Of a DNA stretch of 64,000 nt, positions 24,542 through 34,359 are shown piece by piece. Both the position numbers and the translations under genes were made by a program. Each line of letters starts with the position of its first letter. Within the stretch, counting starts at the first letter, position 1. The notes under the pieces are model-generated. The model was not told the DNA's origin. It saw nothing but the letters and a program-made list of their open reading frames with translations, and made no database searches. Origin of the DNA: Pseudomonas sp. SG20056 (GTDB lineage: Bacteria > Pseudomonadota > Gammaproteobacteria > Pseudomonadales > Pseudomonadaceae); contig NZ_CP134499.1 in assembly GCF_031764535.1 (NCBI RefSeq), positions 682,001 to 746,000 of the forward strand. The letters run 5' to 3'.

Positions 24542-26440
24542 TCATGCAGAAACGCTGTCGAGGCGCGCACGGACGGAAGCTTCGATACCGGCGGCATCCA
24601 GCCCGCACTCAGCGAGCATTTGCGCCGGTTTGGCGTGCTCGACGTAATAGTCCGGCAGGCCCAGATGCAGCACGGGTTTGAGGATGCCAGCGTGGGCGAG
24701 GAACTCGCTGACCGCACTGCCGGCACCGCCCATCACGCTGTTCTCTTCGATGGTCACCAGCAGTTCGTGACTGGCCGCCAGCTGGCGTACCAATGCCTCA
24801 TCCAGCGGTTTGACGAAGCGCATATCGACCACGGTGGCGTCGAGTGCCTCGCCCACCTTGAGCGCCTCACTCAGCTGTACGCCGAATACCAGCAGGGCCG
24901 CTTGGCTGCCTTGGCGCCGAACGATGCCCTTGCCGATTTCCAGTGGCTCCAGGCCAGGCTCGATGGCCGCATTCGGGCCGCTGCCGCGTGGGTAGCGTAC
25001 CGCTGCCGGGCCATCGAACAGATGGCCGGTGGTGAGCATGCGGCGCAGCTCGTTTTCATCGCTCGGCGTCATCACCAGCATGCCGGGGATGCAGCGCAGG
25101 TAGGAAATGTCGAAGCTGCCAGCGTGGGTCGGGCCGTCTTCGCCGACCAGGCCGGCGCGGTCGATGGCGAACAGTACGTCGAGGTGCTGCACAGCCACGT
25201 CGTGAATCAGTTGGTCGTAGGCGCGCTGCAGGAAGGTCGAATAGATCGCCACCACCGGCTTGGCGCCATCGCAGGCCATGCCGGCCGCCAGGGTCACCGC
25301 ATGCTGTTCGGCGATGGCTACGTCGAAATAGCGCTCGGGATAGCGCTCGCTAAAGGCCACCAGATCCGAGCCTTCCTTCATTGCTGGAGTAATGCCGACC
25401 AGGCGCGGGTCTGCCGCGGCCATATCGCACAGCCATTGGCCAAATACGCTGGAGTATTTCGGGCCGGCGGCCTGCTTGGGTTGTGCTGCTGGTGCGTTGA
25501 TAGGCTCCAGCTTGGTGATCGCGTGGTAGCCAATCGGGTCGGCTTCGGCCGGGGCGAAGCCCTTGCCCTTCTTGGTCACTACATGGAGAAACTGCGGGCC
25601 GTCGAGGTCGCGCATATTGCGCAGGGTGGCCAGCAGGGTCGGCAGGTCGTGGCCGTCGATCGGGCCGATATAGTTCCAGCCCAGCTCCTCGAACAGGGTG
25701 CCGGGTACCAGCATGCCCTTGGCGTGTTCTTCGGTCTTGCGCGCGATTTCCCAGGCGCCCGGCAGGCGCGAGAGGATCTTCTTGCTGCCCTCGCGCATGC
25801 TGGCGTAGGTGCGGCTGGAGAGGATCTTGGCCAGGTAGTTGGACAGGCCGCCGACGTTCTTGGAGATCGACATATCGTTGTCGTTGAGGATCACCAGCAT
25901 ATTGGCGTTGACGTCGCTGGCGTGGTTCAGCGCCTCGAAAGCCATGCCTGCGGTCAGGGCGCCATCGCCGATCACCGCTACGCTCTTGCGTTTGCTGCCT
26001 TGGATGCGTGCGGCGATGGCCATGCCCAGGGCGGCGCTGATGCTGGTGCTGGAGTGGCCGACGCCAAAGGTGTCGTACTCACTTTCCGAGCGGCGCGGGA
26101 AGGCGGCGATGCCGTCCTTCTGCCGCAGGCTGCCCATCTGCTCGCGGCGCCCGGTGAGGATCTTGTGTGGGTAGGCTTGATGGCCGACGTCCCACACCAG
26201 GCGATCATCCGGGGTGTCGAAGACGTAATGCAGGGCCACGGTCAGCTCGATCACGCCGAGGCCCGCGCCGAAATGCCCGCCGGTCTGCCCGACCGTATAC
26301 AACAGGTACTGGCGCAGCTCGTCGGCCAGGGTTTCCAGTTCGGCTTCGCCCAGACGGCGTAGCTCGTCCGGCGTATTGGCGCGGTCTAGAAGGGGCGTCA
26401 GCGGGCGCTCACGGGGAATCTCGTGGAAGGTCGTCGGCAT
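24542..26440 (-). CDS. dxs: 1-deoxy-D-xylulose-5-phosphate synthase
   Basis: 632 residues, standard size. ThDP-binding [16 protein letters not shown] ... NDNDMSIS, the [18 protein letters not shown] segment and the pyrimidine domain [17 protein letters not shown] are present. It condenses pyruvate and glyceraldehyde 3-phosphate to DXP, precursor of isoprenoids, thiamine and pyridoxal. Normally it directly follows ispA in Pseudomonas; here a carboxylase gene lies between them. Confidence 0.97.
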   Translation of the reverse strand: MPTTFHEIPRERPLTPLLDRANTPDELRRLGEAELETLADELRQYLLYTVGQTGGHFGAGLGVIELTVALHYVFDTPDDRLVWDVGHQAYPHKILTGRREQMGSLRQKDGIAAFPRRSESEYDTFGVGHSSTSISAALGMAIAARIQGSKRKSVAVIGDGALTAGMAFEALNHASDVNANMLVILNDNDMSISKNVGGLSNYLAKILSSRTYASMREGSKKILSRLPGAWEIARKTEEHAKGMLVPGTLFEELGWNYIGPIDGHDLPTLLATLRNMRDLDGPQFLHVVTKKGKGFAPAEADPIGYHAITKLEPINAPAAQPKQAAGPKYSSVFGQWLCDMAAADPRLVGITPAMKEGSDLVAFSERYPERYFDVAIAEQHAVTLAAGMACDGAKPVVAIYSTFLQRAYDQLIHDVAVQHLDVLFAIDRAGLVGEDGPTHAGSFDISYLRCIPGMLVMTPSDENELRRMLTTGHLFDGPAAVRYPRGSGPNAAIEPGLEPLEIGKGIVRRQGSQAALLVFGVQLSEALKVGEALDATVVDMRFVKPLDEALVRQLAASHELLVTIEENSVMGGAGSAVSEFLAHAGILKPVLHLGLPDYYVEHAKPAQMLAECGLDAAGIEASVRARLDSVSA

Positions 26441-26470
26441 CAGGCAGATCGTTATAGGTGTAAAAGATGC

Positions 26471-26500
26471 GGCAGTTTACCCGAAGCGCCGGAAACTGCC
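26471..26500 (-). terminator. Weak terminator-like hairpin between carboxylase gene and dxs
   Basis: GGCAGTTT and AAACTGCC form a perfect 8-bp stem around a 14-base loop. On the minus strand a TCTTTTA stretch follows a few bases later. It may separate the carboxylase transcript from dxs. Confidence 0.4.
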
Positions 26501-26534
26501 CAAACATGGTTCGGCCAGTCCGGCATCCTCTGGA

Positions 26535-29500
26535 TTACCAGGTATCGACGCTGCGCTTCTTACCTGCACGCGCAGCCGGCCGTGGCGTGGCATTCAGTCC
26601 GCGCAGCAGCCAGGCGCGGGTTTCCACAGGGTCGATCACCGCATCGATCTCGAGGAAGCTAGCCATATTGATGCCTTTGCCGTTCTGGTAGGCCTTAGCT
26701 ACAAGCTTGTCGAACAGCTGTTGGCGCGCGGCGGGTTCTTCCGCGGCCGCCAGTTCCTTGGCAAAACCCAGGCGTACGGCACCTTCCAGGCCCATGGCGC
26801 CAAACTCGGCGCTGGGCCAGGCGATGGTAAACAGCGGCGAATGGAAGCTGCCGGCGGCCATGGCCTGGGCGCCGAGGCCGTAACCCTTGCGCAGCACCAC
26901 GGTAAAGAACGGCACCGACAGGCTGGCGGCGGCGACAAACATGCGCGACACATGGCGCACCGTGGCTTGCTTCTCCGCTTCCGGGCCGACCATAAAGCCG
27001 GGGGTGTCGCACAGCGACAGCAACGGAATATCGAAGGCATCGCACAGCTGCATAAAGCGCGCAGCCTTGTCGCCGGCAACCGCGTCGATGGCGCCGCCGA
27101 GGTGTGCTGGGTTGTTGGCCAGCAGGCCGAATGGCTGGCCTTCGATGCGGATAAAGGCAGTGATCAGCCCTGGGGCGAACTCGCGGCGCAGTTCCAGCAC
27201 GCTGTCCCTGTCCGCGAGGGTGGCAATCACTTGGCGGATGTCATACACGCGCAAACGGTTTTCCGGGATCAGGTGGCGCAGCTCGCGCTGATCGGCGCAG
27301 TCCCATGCGCTGAGCGCACCCTGGAAGTAGCTCAGGTACTGCTTGGCCACCTGCACTGCTGCGGCTTCATCGGACACCCGCACGTCGATGACGCCATTGG
27401 GGCCCTGCACACTGACCGGGCCGACCTGCTCAGGCTTGAAGCTGCCGAGGCCGCCGCCTTCGATCATTGCCGGGCCGGCCATGCCGATAGTCGCGTTATC
27501 AGTGGCGATAATCACATCGCAGCAGCCAAGCAGGGCGGCGTTACCAGCAAAGCAGCGGCCCGAAACCACGCCCACCAACGGCACCAGGCCGGAGAGTTTG
27601 GCCATGCCGACAAAGGTGTGGCAGTCCAGTCCGGCCACACCGACGAAATCGGTATCCCCGGGGCGGCCACCGCCACCTTCGGCAAACAACACCAGGGGCA
27701 AGCGCCACTGCGCGGCGAGACCGAGCATGCGGTCGGTCTTCTTGTGGTTGATCACGCCCTGGGTGCCGGCGAACACCGTGTAGTCGTAGGCAATCGTCAT
27801 GCAGCGCGCCGCCTGGCTGCCGAACGCTTCGGCGTTGACCGTGCCGATACCGGCTACCAGTCCATCGGCCGGGCTCTGCTCGATCAGCTCATCTAGCGAA
27901 CGCCGGCGGCGTTGCGCGGCCAGGGCCAGGGCGCCGTATTCGATAAAACTGCCGTCATCCAGCAGCTCAGCGAGGTTCTCGCGCACCGTGCGCTGGCCAG
28001 TCTTACGCCGTTTGGCCACGGCCAGTGGGCGGCGCTCGTCACGAGTGATAGCGTGGCGCTCGAGCACTTCAGCGAGGTCGGCGCGCAGGTAGTCGAGGTC
28101 CAGGCTTTCCTCGTTCTGGCCTTGCCCGGCAGCCACCGCCGCGGGCTCGATAAACAGCAGCGGCTGGCCTTCGCCGACGGCGCTGCCAACCTGTACCGCC
28201 AGCGCGCGGACGATGCCGCTGTGACTGGCCTTGACCACGAACTCCATCTTCATCGCTTCCAGTACGGCGATGTTCTGGCCGACGGCCACCGCATCGCCTT
28301 CGCCCACTTCCAGGCTGACCACCACGCCGGTGCTGGGCGTGACCAGTGGCATGCAGCCGGGTGGTGCATCGACTGCCGATGCGGTTTGCGCGGTGGTCGC
28401 GGCGCTGGCGGCGAAATAGCGATGCGGATGGGCTTGTGGTTGGGCCGCCAGCAGTGCGTCCAGCTGGCTTTCAACGAAGCGCGTACTGACGTTATAGGCC
28501 GTGACCTGTGGCAGGCGCAGCAGGTTTTGCAGCAGGTGCAGATTGTTCGCCACGCCTTCCAGGCGGAATTCGCACAGCGCACGGTAGGCGCGGCGCAGGG
28601 TGCTGGGGTAGTCCGGCGCATGGGCAATCAGCTTGGCCAGCAGCGAGTCGTAGCTGGGGCTGACCGGATAGCCGGCGTAGCCATAGCCGTCCACGCGCAG
28701 GCCGGGGCCGCTGGGCGGTTGGTAGGCCGTCAGGGTGCCGGCAGCCGGGCGGGTACTGCCATCGCTGCTCATGCTTTCCAGATTGATCCGCAGCTGCACC
28801 GCGCAGCCATTAAGGGCCGGCGGCGTGAGCAAACCCAGCTCGCGCAGGGAGATGCCCGCGGCCAGTTTAAGTTGGGTGTGCAGCAGATCGACGCCAGTGA
28901 CCTGTTCGGTCACGGTGTGCTCGACCTGAATACGCGGGTTGGCTTCCATAAAGTAGAAGCGCTCGGGTTGTTCGGCGTCCAGCAGAAATTCAAAGGTGCC
29001 CAGGCCCTGGTAGTGCGCCGCGCCGGCCAGTTGCAGCGCCGCCTCGATCATCTGTGCGCGGGTGGCAGCGGGCAGGTCCGGGCTGGGGGCGATTTCCACC
29101 AGCTTCTGCTGGCGACGTTGCAGGCTGCAGTCGCGTTCCCACAGATGGCTCACCGCGCCCGTGCTGTCGCCTAGCACCTGAATCTCGATATGCCGGGCTT
29201 GGTTTACCAGCTGTTCGATATACAGCGCATCGTTGCCAAAGGCGGCGCGGGCTTCGGACTGGCAGCGAGCAAAGGCCTCGTCCAGCTCGTTGGCACTGAG
29301 CACCGGACGCATACCACGGCCACCGCCACCGGCCAGGGCCTTGAGCATGACCGCGCCATGTTCGGCGAGAAAGCCATGGGCTTCCTCCAGGCTGATCGGC
29401 CGATTGATCCCGGCTACCAGCGGCACGGCGCAGCGCTCGGCCAGCTCGCGCGCCGCCGCTTTGTCGCCAAACAGCTGCAGCACCTCGCTGCTGGGGCCGA

Positions 29501-29822
29501 CAAAGCACAGCCCGGCGGCCAGGCAGCGACGGGCGAACTCGGCGTTCTCCGCGAGAAAACCGTAGCCAGGGTGAACCGCATCGCAGTCCTGCGCCTGAGC
29601 AATCTCGATCAGCTGATCCATATCCAGGTAAGCCGGCACGCCACGGCCTTTGAGGGCTACCGCGCTATCGGCCTGACGCACATGCAGGGAAGCCGCGTCG
29701 TCTTCGGCGTAGACGGCAACCGAGCGAATGCCCAGCTCACTGGCGGCGCGGGCGATACGGATGGCGATTTCGCCACGGTTGGCGATCAGCAGAGCGGCGA
29801 AGGGCGCAGATGTAGAGGGCAT
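26535..29822 (-). CDS. Single-chain biotin-dependent acyl-CoA carboxylase (BC-BCCP-CT fusion)
   Basis: 1095 residues. Domain order: biotin carboxylase (about 8-455; LIANRGEIAIRIARAA, ALAGGGGRGMRPV, FYFMEANPRIQVEHTVTE), a linker, a biotinyl domain with EAMKME and target Lys about 525, then a fused beta-alpha carboxyltransferase (about 590-1090; FAEGGGGRPGD, GNAALLGCCDVIIATDNATIGMAGPAMIEGGG, DTPGFMVGPEAEK). This is the architecture of the single-chain long-chain acyl-CoA carboxylases, about 120 kDa. Acyl specificity is not deducible. It interrupts the usual ispA-dxs junction with gaps of 113 and 94 bp, so it may have its own promoter. Confidence 0.92.
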   Translation of the reverse strand: MPSTSAPFAALLIANRGEIAIRIARAASELGIRSVAVYAEDDAASLHVRQADSAVALKGRGVPAYLDMDQLIEIAQAQDCDAVHPGYGFLAENAEFARRCLAAGLCFVGPSSEVLQLFGDKAAARELAERCAVPLVAGINRPISLEEAHGFLAEHGAVMLKALAGGGGRGMRPVLSANELDEAFARCQSEARAAFGNDALYIEQLVNQARHIEIQVLGDSTGAVSHLWERDCSLQRRQQKLVEIAPSPDLPAATRAQMIEAALQLAGAAHYQGLGTFEFLLDAEQPERFYFMEANPRIQVEHTVTEQVTGVDLLHTQLKLAAGISLRELGLLTPPALNGCAVQLRINLESMSSDGSTRPAAGTLTAYQPPSGPGLRVDGYGYAGYPVSPSYDSLLAKLIAHAPDYPSTLRRAYRALCEFRLEGVANNLHLLQNLLRLPQVTAYNVSTRFVESQLDALLAAQPQAHPHRYFAASAATTAQTASAVDAPPGCMPLVTPSTGVVVSLEVGEGDAVAVGQNIAVLEAMKMEFVVKASHSGIVRALAVQVGSAVGEGQPLLFIEPAAVAAGQGQNEESLDLDYLRADLAEVLERHAITRDERRPLAVAKRRKTGQRTVRENLAELLDDGSFIEYGALALAAQRRRRSLDELIEQSPADGLVAGIGTVNAEAFGSQAARCMTIAYDYTVFAGTQGVINHKKTDRMLGLAAQWRLPLVLFAEGGGGRPGDTDFVGVAGLDCHTFVGMAKLSGLVPLVGVVSGRCFAGNAALLGCCDVIIATDNATIGMAGPAMIEGGGLGSFKPEQVGPVSVQGPNGVIDVRVSDEAAAVQVAKQYLSYFQGALSAWDCADQRELRHLIPENRLRVYDIRQVIATLADRDSVLELRREFAPGLITAFIRIEGQPFGLLANNPAHLGGAIDAVAGDKAARFMQLCDAFDIPLLSLCDTPGFMVGPEAEKQATVRHVSRMFVAAASLSVPFFTVVLRKGYGLGAQAMAAGSFHSPLFTIAWPSAEFGAMGLEGAVRLGFAKELAAAEEPAARQQLFDKLVAKAYQNGKGINMASFLEIDAVIDPVETRAWLLRGLNATPRPAARAGKKRSVDTW

Positions 29823-29935
29823 GGTGGCTCCAGATTTTTATTCTGCAGCCATCTTAGGCGCTCTGTGAGCGAGGTAAACCAAGCCTTAGCGAGTAAGTGT
29901 TGGGCTATTGATGCCGGTGATAAGGCGCTGCTGTG

Positions 29936-30823
29936 TTAGCTGCGCCGCTCGACGATATAGCGCGCCAGATCACGCAGCGGCTCAGCGGCCTGATCGAATG
30001 GGCGCAGGGCATGCAGAGCCTGGTCGCGCAGCTCCAGGGCGTAGGCCTTGGCCGCGTCGAGGCCGAGTAGGGCGGGGTAGGTGGGCTTGTCGTGGGCCTG
30101 GTCTTTGCCCTGGGTCTTGCCCAGGGTGGCGGTGTCGCTTTCCACGTCGAGGATATCGTCCTGCACCTGGAACGCCAGGCCGATGGCGCGGGCATAGGTG
30201 TGCAGGGCTTTCAGGGCGTGCTCGTCGGCACGCTCGCTGGCCAGTGCGCCGAGCTGCACGCTGGCTTCGATCAGTGCGCCGGTCTTGTGCCGATGCATGA
30301 CTTCCAGGGCGGCTTGGTCGAGCTGCTGGCCTACCGAGCCGAGGTCAATAGCCTGGCCGCCGACCATGCCTGCAGGGCCGGCGGCACGGCTCAGGGTGTT
30401 GAGCATGGCCAGGCGCAGTTCGGCGTTGTGCGGGTTGTGCTTGGCATCGCTGAGCACTTCAAAGGCCAGGCTCTGCAGGCCGTCGCCGGCAAGAATCGCG
30501 CAGGCTTCATCGAAAGCCTTGTGGGTGGTTGGCTGGCCCCGGCGCAGATCGTCATCGTCCATCGCCGGCAGGTCATCGTGAACCAGCGAGTAGGCGTGAA
30601 TCAGCTCCACCGCGCAGGCCGCCGCGTTGGCGCGCTCGGGCTGGCCGCCGAGGGCTTCACAGGCGGCGTAGGCCAGCAGCGGACGCACGCGTTTGCCGCC
30701 ATTGAACAGGCTGTAGCGCATGGCCGCGTAAAGACGCTCCAGCTCAGGGCGAGGGCTGCTCAGGAGGGCTTCCAGGGCGGCATCGACGCGGCTCTGGCAG
30801 CTGCTCTGGTAGGCCGCAATCAT
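29936..30823 (-). CDS. ispA: (2E,6E)-farnesyl diphosphate synthase
   Basis: 295 residues from the ATG at 30823, which overlaps the xseB stop (ATGA); the upstream extension is read-through of xseB. The first Asp-rich motif is [14 protein letters not shown], the second DDILD, with GGKRVRPLL and [11 protein letters not shown]. It makes C15 farnesyl diphosphate from IPP and DMAPP. It forms the usual xseB-ispA pair. Confidence 0.96.
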   Translation of the reverse strand: MIAAYQSSCQSRVDAALEALLSSPRPELERLYAAMRYSLFNGGKRVRPLLAYAACEALGGQPERANAAACAVELIHAYSLVHDDLPAMDDDDLRRGQPTTHKAFDEACAILAGDGLQSLAFEVLSDAKHNPHNAELRLAMLNTLSRAAGPAGMVGGQAIDLGSVGQQLDQAALEVMHRHKTGALIEASVQLGALASERADEHALKALHTYARAIGLAFQVQDDILDVESDTATLGKTQGKDQAHDKPTYPALLGLDAAKAYALELRDQALHALRPFDQAAEPLRDLARYIVERRS

Positions 30824-31065
30824 GCCTGCTGGTCCGCGTCGAAGGGTGCTTCCTCCAGCTCGCCGTCGCGCTCCATGAGGATCTGCACTTTCTGTTCGGC
30901 CTGGGCCAACGCGGTCTGGCAATCGCGGGTCAGGCGCACGCCCTGTTCGAAGGCGGTCAACGAGTCTTCCAGCGACAGCTCGCCGTTTTCCAGACGTTCG
31001 ACCAGGTTCTGCAGATCGGTCAGGGATTGCTCAAAGTCGAGCGCGGCTTTTTTGCGGGCGGCCAT
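30820..31065 (-). CDS. xseB: Exodeoxyribonuclease VII small subunit
   Basis: 81 residues with the conserved [34 protein letters not shown] core, a helical hairpin that binds the XseA subunit. ATGA overlap with ispA. The large subunit gene is not in the window. Confidence 0.95.
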   Translation of the reverse strand: MAARKKAALDFEQSLTDLQNLVERLENGELSLEDSLTAFEQGVRLTRDCQTALAQAEQKVQILMERDGELEEAPFDADQQA

Positions 31066-31160
31066 GGCGAATATCTCGGGGTAGATCGGGGAGTCGGAAC
31101 CGGCGCGACACTAGCAGAGCCATGCCGCGCGGGCAAATCAGCGCGGCAGGTGGCTGGCTG

Positions 31161-31616
31161 TCAGCCGATTACGCCGTGGCCGCGTGCCATCAGCACTGCT
31201 AGTAATGGGATGGCCAGTAGCAGCAACAGTTCCAGGCGAATCACCATGATCACCATACGCGCCTTGGCGGGACTGACCTGCGGCACTTCGCCGGCCTTGA
31301 GGCTGTTGCGCCAGTTAAGGAAGACAAAGGTCGGCACCACGGAAATCAGCCCGACCAGGATGAACAGGCCGACTTTGGCGTGAAACAGGCTGTTGCCCAG
31401 GTAGTAGTCCAGGCCCTTGCCGTACCAGAGCACGCGCGCCAGACCGGTGAACAGCACCACGCCGGCGCTGATGCCGTAAGCGATGTCGGTGATGATCAGG
31501 CTGCGCGCGCGGCGCAGGTCCAGCGGCAGTTTGAATTGCACATGCTCGATGCTGAGCAGGGCGAACAGCAGGAAGATCGACAGGTAGTGCAGGTAGGCGG
31601 CAATGGCTTGGCCCAT
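31161..31616 (-). CDS. DUF2214 integral membrane protein
   Basis: 151 residues with four hydrophobic helices (about 5-25, 45-68, 83-103, 125-145). The family often has conserved His and Arg near the membrane (HYLSIF..., HVQFKL, HAKVGLF), suggesting possible heme or metal binding, but no function is known. It lies 28 bases downstream of the GGDEF gene end, on the same strand. Confidence 0.8.
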   Translation of the reverse strand: MGQAIAAYLHYLSIFLLFALLSIEHVQFKLPLDLRRARSLIITDIAYGISAGVVLFTGLARVLWYGKGLDYYLGNSLFHAKVGLFILVGLISVVPTFVFLNWRNSLKAGEVPQVSPAKARMVIMVIRLELLLLLAIPLLAVLMARGHGVIG

Positions 31617-31643
31617 AGGGTTTCCCTTGTCTGGTGTGGATGG

Positions 31644-32672
31644 TCAGTTGGCGAGTTCAACCCGGTTACGGCCATTGCCCTTGGCCTGATAGAGAGCCTG
31701 GTCGGCGCGGTTCATGGTGGCTGTCGGTGGTTCCTGAGGGCCGCGCAGGGCCGCGCCGATGCTGATGGTCAGGTTGAGTTGCAGATCGTCGAGGGCCACC
31801 GGCTCCTTGTTCAGGGCACTGCGAATGCGTTCGGCAATCTGCAGCAATTCATGCTCATCATGCACCTGCAGCAGCACCACGAACTCCTCGCCGCCGCTGC
31901 GCGTCACCACATCCTGTGGGCGCACGGCCGCGCTGATGCGCCGGGCGGTTTCCCACAGCACCTGATCGCCTGCGGCGTGGCCGTGGTTGTCGTTGACCTT
32001 CTTGAAGTAATCCAGGTCGCAGAACAGCACGCCGAGCTGCAGGCCCAGATCGTCGGCTTGCTCCTGCTGCCTGGGTAGAAAGTGATTGAGACCGGCACGG
32101 TTCCATAGCTGGGTCAGCGGGTCGAGCATGGTCTTGCGCTGTTCGCGGCTCAGCGCCGCCCGCAGTTGCGCGGTCTGCTCGCTGACGTGGCGCAGCTTCA
32201 GGTAGCCCTCGACCAGGGTCGCCATGTCGATAAACAGGCGCAATTGTTTGTCCGTCAGCTGCCGTGGGGCCGGGTCGATCAGGCACAGGGTGCCCAGCGG
32301 CTGGCCCTCCTGGGAGAACAGCGGTTGCCCGGCGTAGAAACGGATCTGCGGATTGTTGATTACCACCGGATTGTCGTGAAAGCGCAGGTCGTTATAGGTG
32401 TCTTCGACGATCAAAGGCTGGTTGCCGAGAATCGCGTGGGCGCAGAAGGATATGGTCCGTGGGGTTTCGGTGATCTCCAGGCCGATGCGTGACTTGAACC
32501 ACTGGCGGTCATGGTCGATCAGGCTAACCAGCACGGTCTTGACCGCGAAGACCTCACGCACCACCCGTACCAGGGTGTCCAGATAGGCGTCTGCGGGGGT
32601 GTCGAGCAGTTCGTTATCATCGAGAATCTGCTGGCGCAGGACTTCATCGCAGGGCATTTCAGGGCTGAGCAT
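31644..32672 (-). CDS. GAF-GGDEF diguanylate cyclase
   Basis: 342 residues from the ATG at 32672 (AGGAG upstream). An N-terminal GAF domain (about 15-160; VSLIDHDRQWFKSRIGL, ISFCAHAIL, FYAGQPL) resembles those in soluble cyclases that sense small molecules or light. The GGDEF domain (about 180-340) has GGEEF at the active site and RPQD five residues before it, a complete inhibitory I-site. It is predicted to be active and product-inhibited. There is no membrane segment. The start overlaps the 3' end of the MATE gene by 14 bases. Confidence 0.92.
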   Translation of the reverse strand: MLSPEMPCDEVLRQQILDDNELLDTPADAYLDTLVRVVREVFAVKTVLVSLIDHDRQWFKSRIGLEITETPRTISFCAHAILGNQPLIVEDTYNDLRFHDNPVVINNPQIRFYAGQPLFSQEGQPLGTLCLIDPAPRQLTDKQLRLFIDMATLVEGYLKLRHVSEQTAQLRAALSREQRKTMLDPLTQLWNRAGLNHFLPRQQEQADDLGLQLGVLFCDLDYFKKVNDNHGHAAGDQVLWETARRISAAVRPQDVVTRSGGEEFVVLLQVHDEHELLQIAERIRSALNKEPVALDDLQLNLTISIGAALRGPQEPPTATMNRADQALYQAKGNGRNRVELAN

Positions 32673-34032
32673 GGGGTGCTCCTGATGGGCTGGGGGCGAA
32701 CCATTGATCGGCACGGGTCAGGCGGTAAGCATAGCCACCCAGGCACAGGCTGCGCAGTCCCATAAAGCTCAGGAAGGCCAGCCACAAGCCCTGATTGCCC
32801 AGTGGTTGCAGGGCCCAGGCCAGCGGCAGGCTGAGCAGCAGTGCCAGCAGCATGGAGTCGCGCATCTCACGGGCGCGGGTGGCGCCGATAAACAGGCCGT
32901 CGAGTAGATAGCTCCAGACGGCGATCAGCGGCAGCAGGGCGAGGTACGGTAGGTAGACGAATGCGGTTTCGCGTACCGCTACGATATTGGTCTGCAGGCT
33001 GATAAACCAGTGCCCGCCCAGCAGAAAGAACAGCGCAAAACCCAGACTGGCGAGCAATGACCAGCCGCCAGCGACGATCAGCGTGCGCTTTAGCGCACTG
33101 CGATCACGCGCGCCCAGTGCGTGTCCGCACAGCGCCTCCAATGCATGGGCCAGACCATCGAGGGCATGGGCGGCGAGCAGCAAGCCGTTAAGCAGCAGGG
33201 CATTGGCCGCTACCGTCTCATCGCCCAGGCGGGTGCCTTGCACGGTGACCAGAAAGAACACCGCCTGCAGCGCCAGGGTGCGGATAAAGATGTCGCGGTT
33301 TACCGCCAGCAACGGCCGCCAGTTCAACCAGCGGCGCAGCGCCGCCCAGTCCAGCGTGCCGGCATAGGCGCGCAGGGCGCGGCGGGCCAGGTACAGGCCA
33401 AGCAGGGCGCCGCTCCATTCGGCAATCACCGAGGCCCAGGCCGCGCCGGCCACGCCCCAGTGCAGGCCGAGGACAAACAGCAGGTCGAGGGCGACATTCA
33501 ACAGGTTGGTGGTCAGCAGAATGGCTAGCGGGCCACGCGCGTTCTGTGTGCCCAGCAGCCAGCCAACCAGGGCATAGGTGGCCAGTGCTGCGGGCAGACC
33601 AAGCAGGCGGATATACAGGTAGTTGCGCGCCAGTTCATCGAGTTGCGCGGAAGGCTGCATCAGCGCCAGTGCGGCGCTGCTCAGGGGAATGGCCAGGCTG
33701 ATCAGCACCACCGCCAGCAGCACGCCAAGCAGCAAACCCTGTAGCAACACCCGACGCAGCGCGCCTCCGTCGTTACGTCCGGCGGCTTGAGCGCTGAACC
33801 CGGTGGTGCCCATGCGCAAGAAACCCACTGCCCAGGTCAGCAAGGTGTACAGGCTGCCGCCCACAGCCACGGCGGCCAATTGGTGGGCGTGCGGCAAATG
33901 GCCGATCACCGCACTGTCTACCAGCGCCACCAGCGGCACTGAGAGGTTGCAGAGGATCATCGGTGCAGCCAGTGCCCAGACCCGTTTATGGGTGGGCGTG
34001 TGCTGCCAGGCATCGCGTAAGGCGTTTATCAA
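32659..34032 (-). CDS. MATE-family efflux transporter (DinF-like)
   Basis: 457 residues and about twelve hydrophobic helices, the MATE fold; APMILCNLSVPLVALVDSAVIGHL is the conserved first-helix region. The TTG at 34032 is preferred (GAGAG upstream) and gives MINALRDAWQ; the next ATG upstream (34143) would add an unlikely polar tail. It exports cationic drugs or metabolites in exchange for Na+ or H+; the substrate is unknown. Confidence 0.85.
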   Translation of the reverse strand: MINALRDAWQHTPTHKRVWALAAPMILCNLSVPLVALVDSAVIGHLPHAHQLAAVAVGGSLYTLLTWAVGFLRMGTTGFSAQAAGRNDGGALRRVLLQGLLLGVLLAVVLISLAIPLSSAALALMQPSAQLDELARNYLYIRLLGLPAALATYALVGWLLGTQNARGPLAILLTTNLLNVALDLLFVLGLHWGVAGAAWASVIAEWSGALLGLYLARRALRAYAGTLDWAALRRWLNWRPLLAVNRDIFIRTLALQAVFFLVTVQGTRLGDETVAANALLLNGLLLAAHALDGLAHALEALCGHALGARDRSALKRTLIVAGGWSLLASLGFALFFLLGGHWFISLQTNIVAVRETAFVYLPYLALLPLIAVWSYLLDGLFIGATRAREMRDSMLLALLLSLPLAWALQPLGNQGLWLAFLSFMGLRSLCLGGYAYRLTRADQWFAPSPSGAPHAQP

Positions 34033-34153
34033 ATGTGCTCTCAAACTTGATTGGCGGTAGCTGCAACAAAATGCGCGGGCGTATGTCACAGGCGGGTTAT
34101 TAAACACTGATCGACAGGCGTGCGCTGCCAAGCAATTTTGCATGTGTACGCGT
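34033..34153. other. MATE 5' flank before the palindromic repeat
   Basis: No gene; AT-richer than neighbours. It should hold the MATE promoter, which I cannot place with confidence. Confidence 0.3.
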
Positions 34154-34294
34154 AGAACCTGTTTATGGTCTTGCGAGCTAGAACCCTGCAAGGCAAAGGC
34201 AGGCGAAGACGCGGAGTGTACGAGTTGTACATGAGTATCCGAGCCTGACTTTAACGCCGCAGGGCCGACGCGCAGCAGATCGTTAACAGGTTCT
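34154..34294. repeat. 141-bp palindromic MITE-like repeat
   Basis: The element begins AGAACCTGTT and ends AACAGGTTCT, a perfect 10-bp terminal inverted repeat. The two halves are imperfectly complementary almost throughout (CCCTGC and AGGC blocks recur inverted), and the centre is TGTAC-GAGTT-GTACA. It has no ORF. This resembles non-autonomous palindromic repeats dispersed in Pseudomonas genomes. Its right end is 65 bp before the alpha-2-macroglobulin start. Confidence 0.65.
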
Positions 34295-34317
34295 TAGTTG
34301 TCGGTGAGCGCCTCGAC

Positions 34318-34323
34318 TATAGT
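34318..34323 (+). promoter_or_regulatory. Possible -10 of the alpha-2-macroglobulin gene
   Basis: TATAGT lies 36 bp before the ATG. The -35 region would fall at or beside the end of the palindromic repeat (34294), so the repeat may contribute to this promoter. No strong -35 hexamer is seen. Confidence 0.35.
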
Positions 34324-34359
34324 GTCAGGCCTCTGCACCTACCCTTGTTGGAGCCCGCA

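Noticed and set aside
24620..26362. 580-codon antisense open frame over dxs
   Set aside because: Shadow of dxs; no start signal and no family match.
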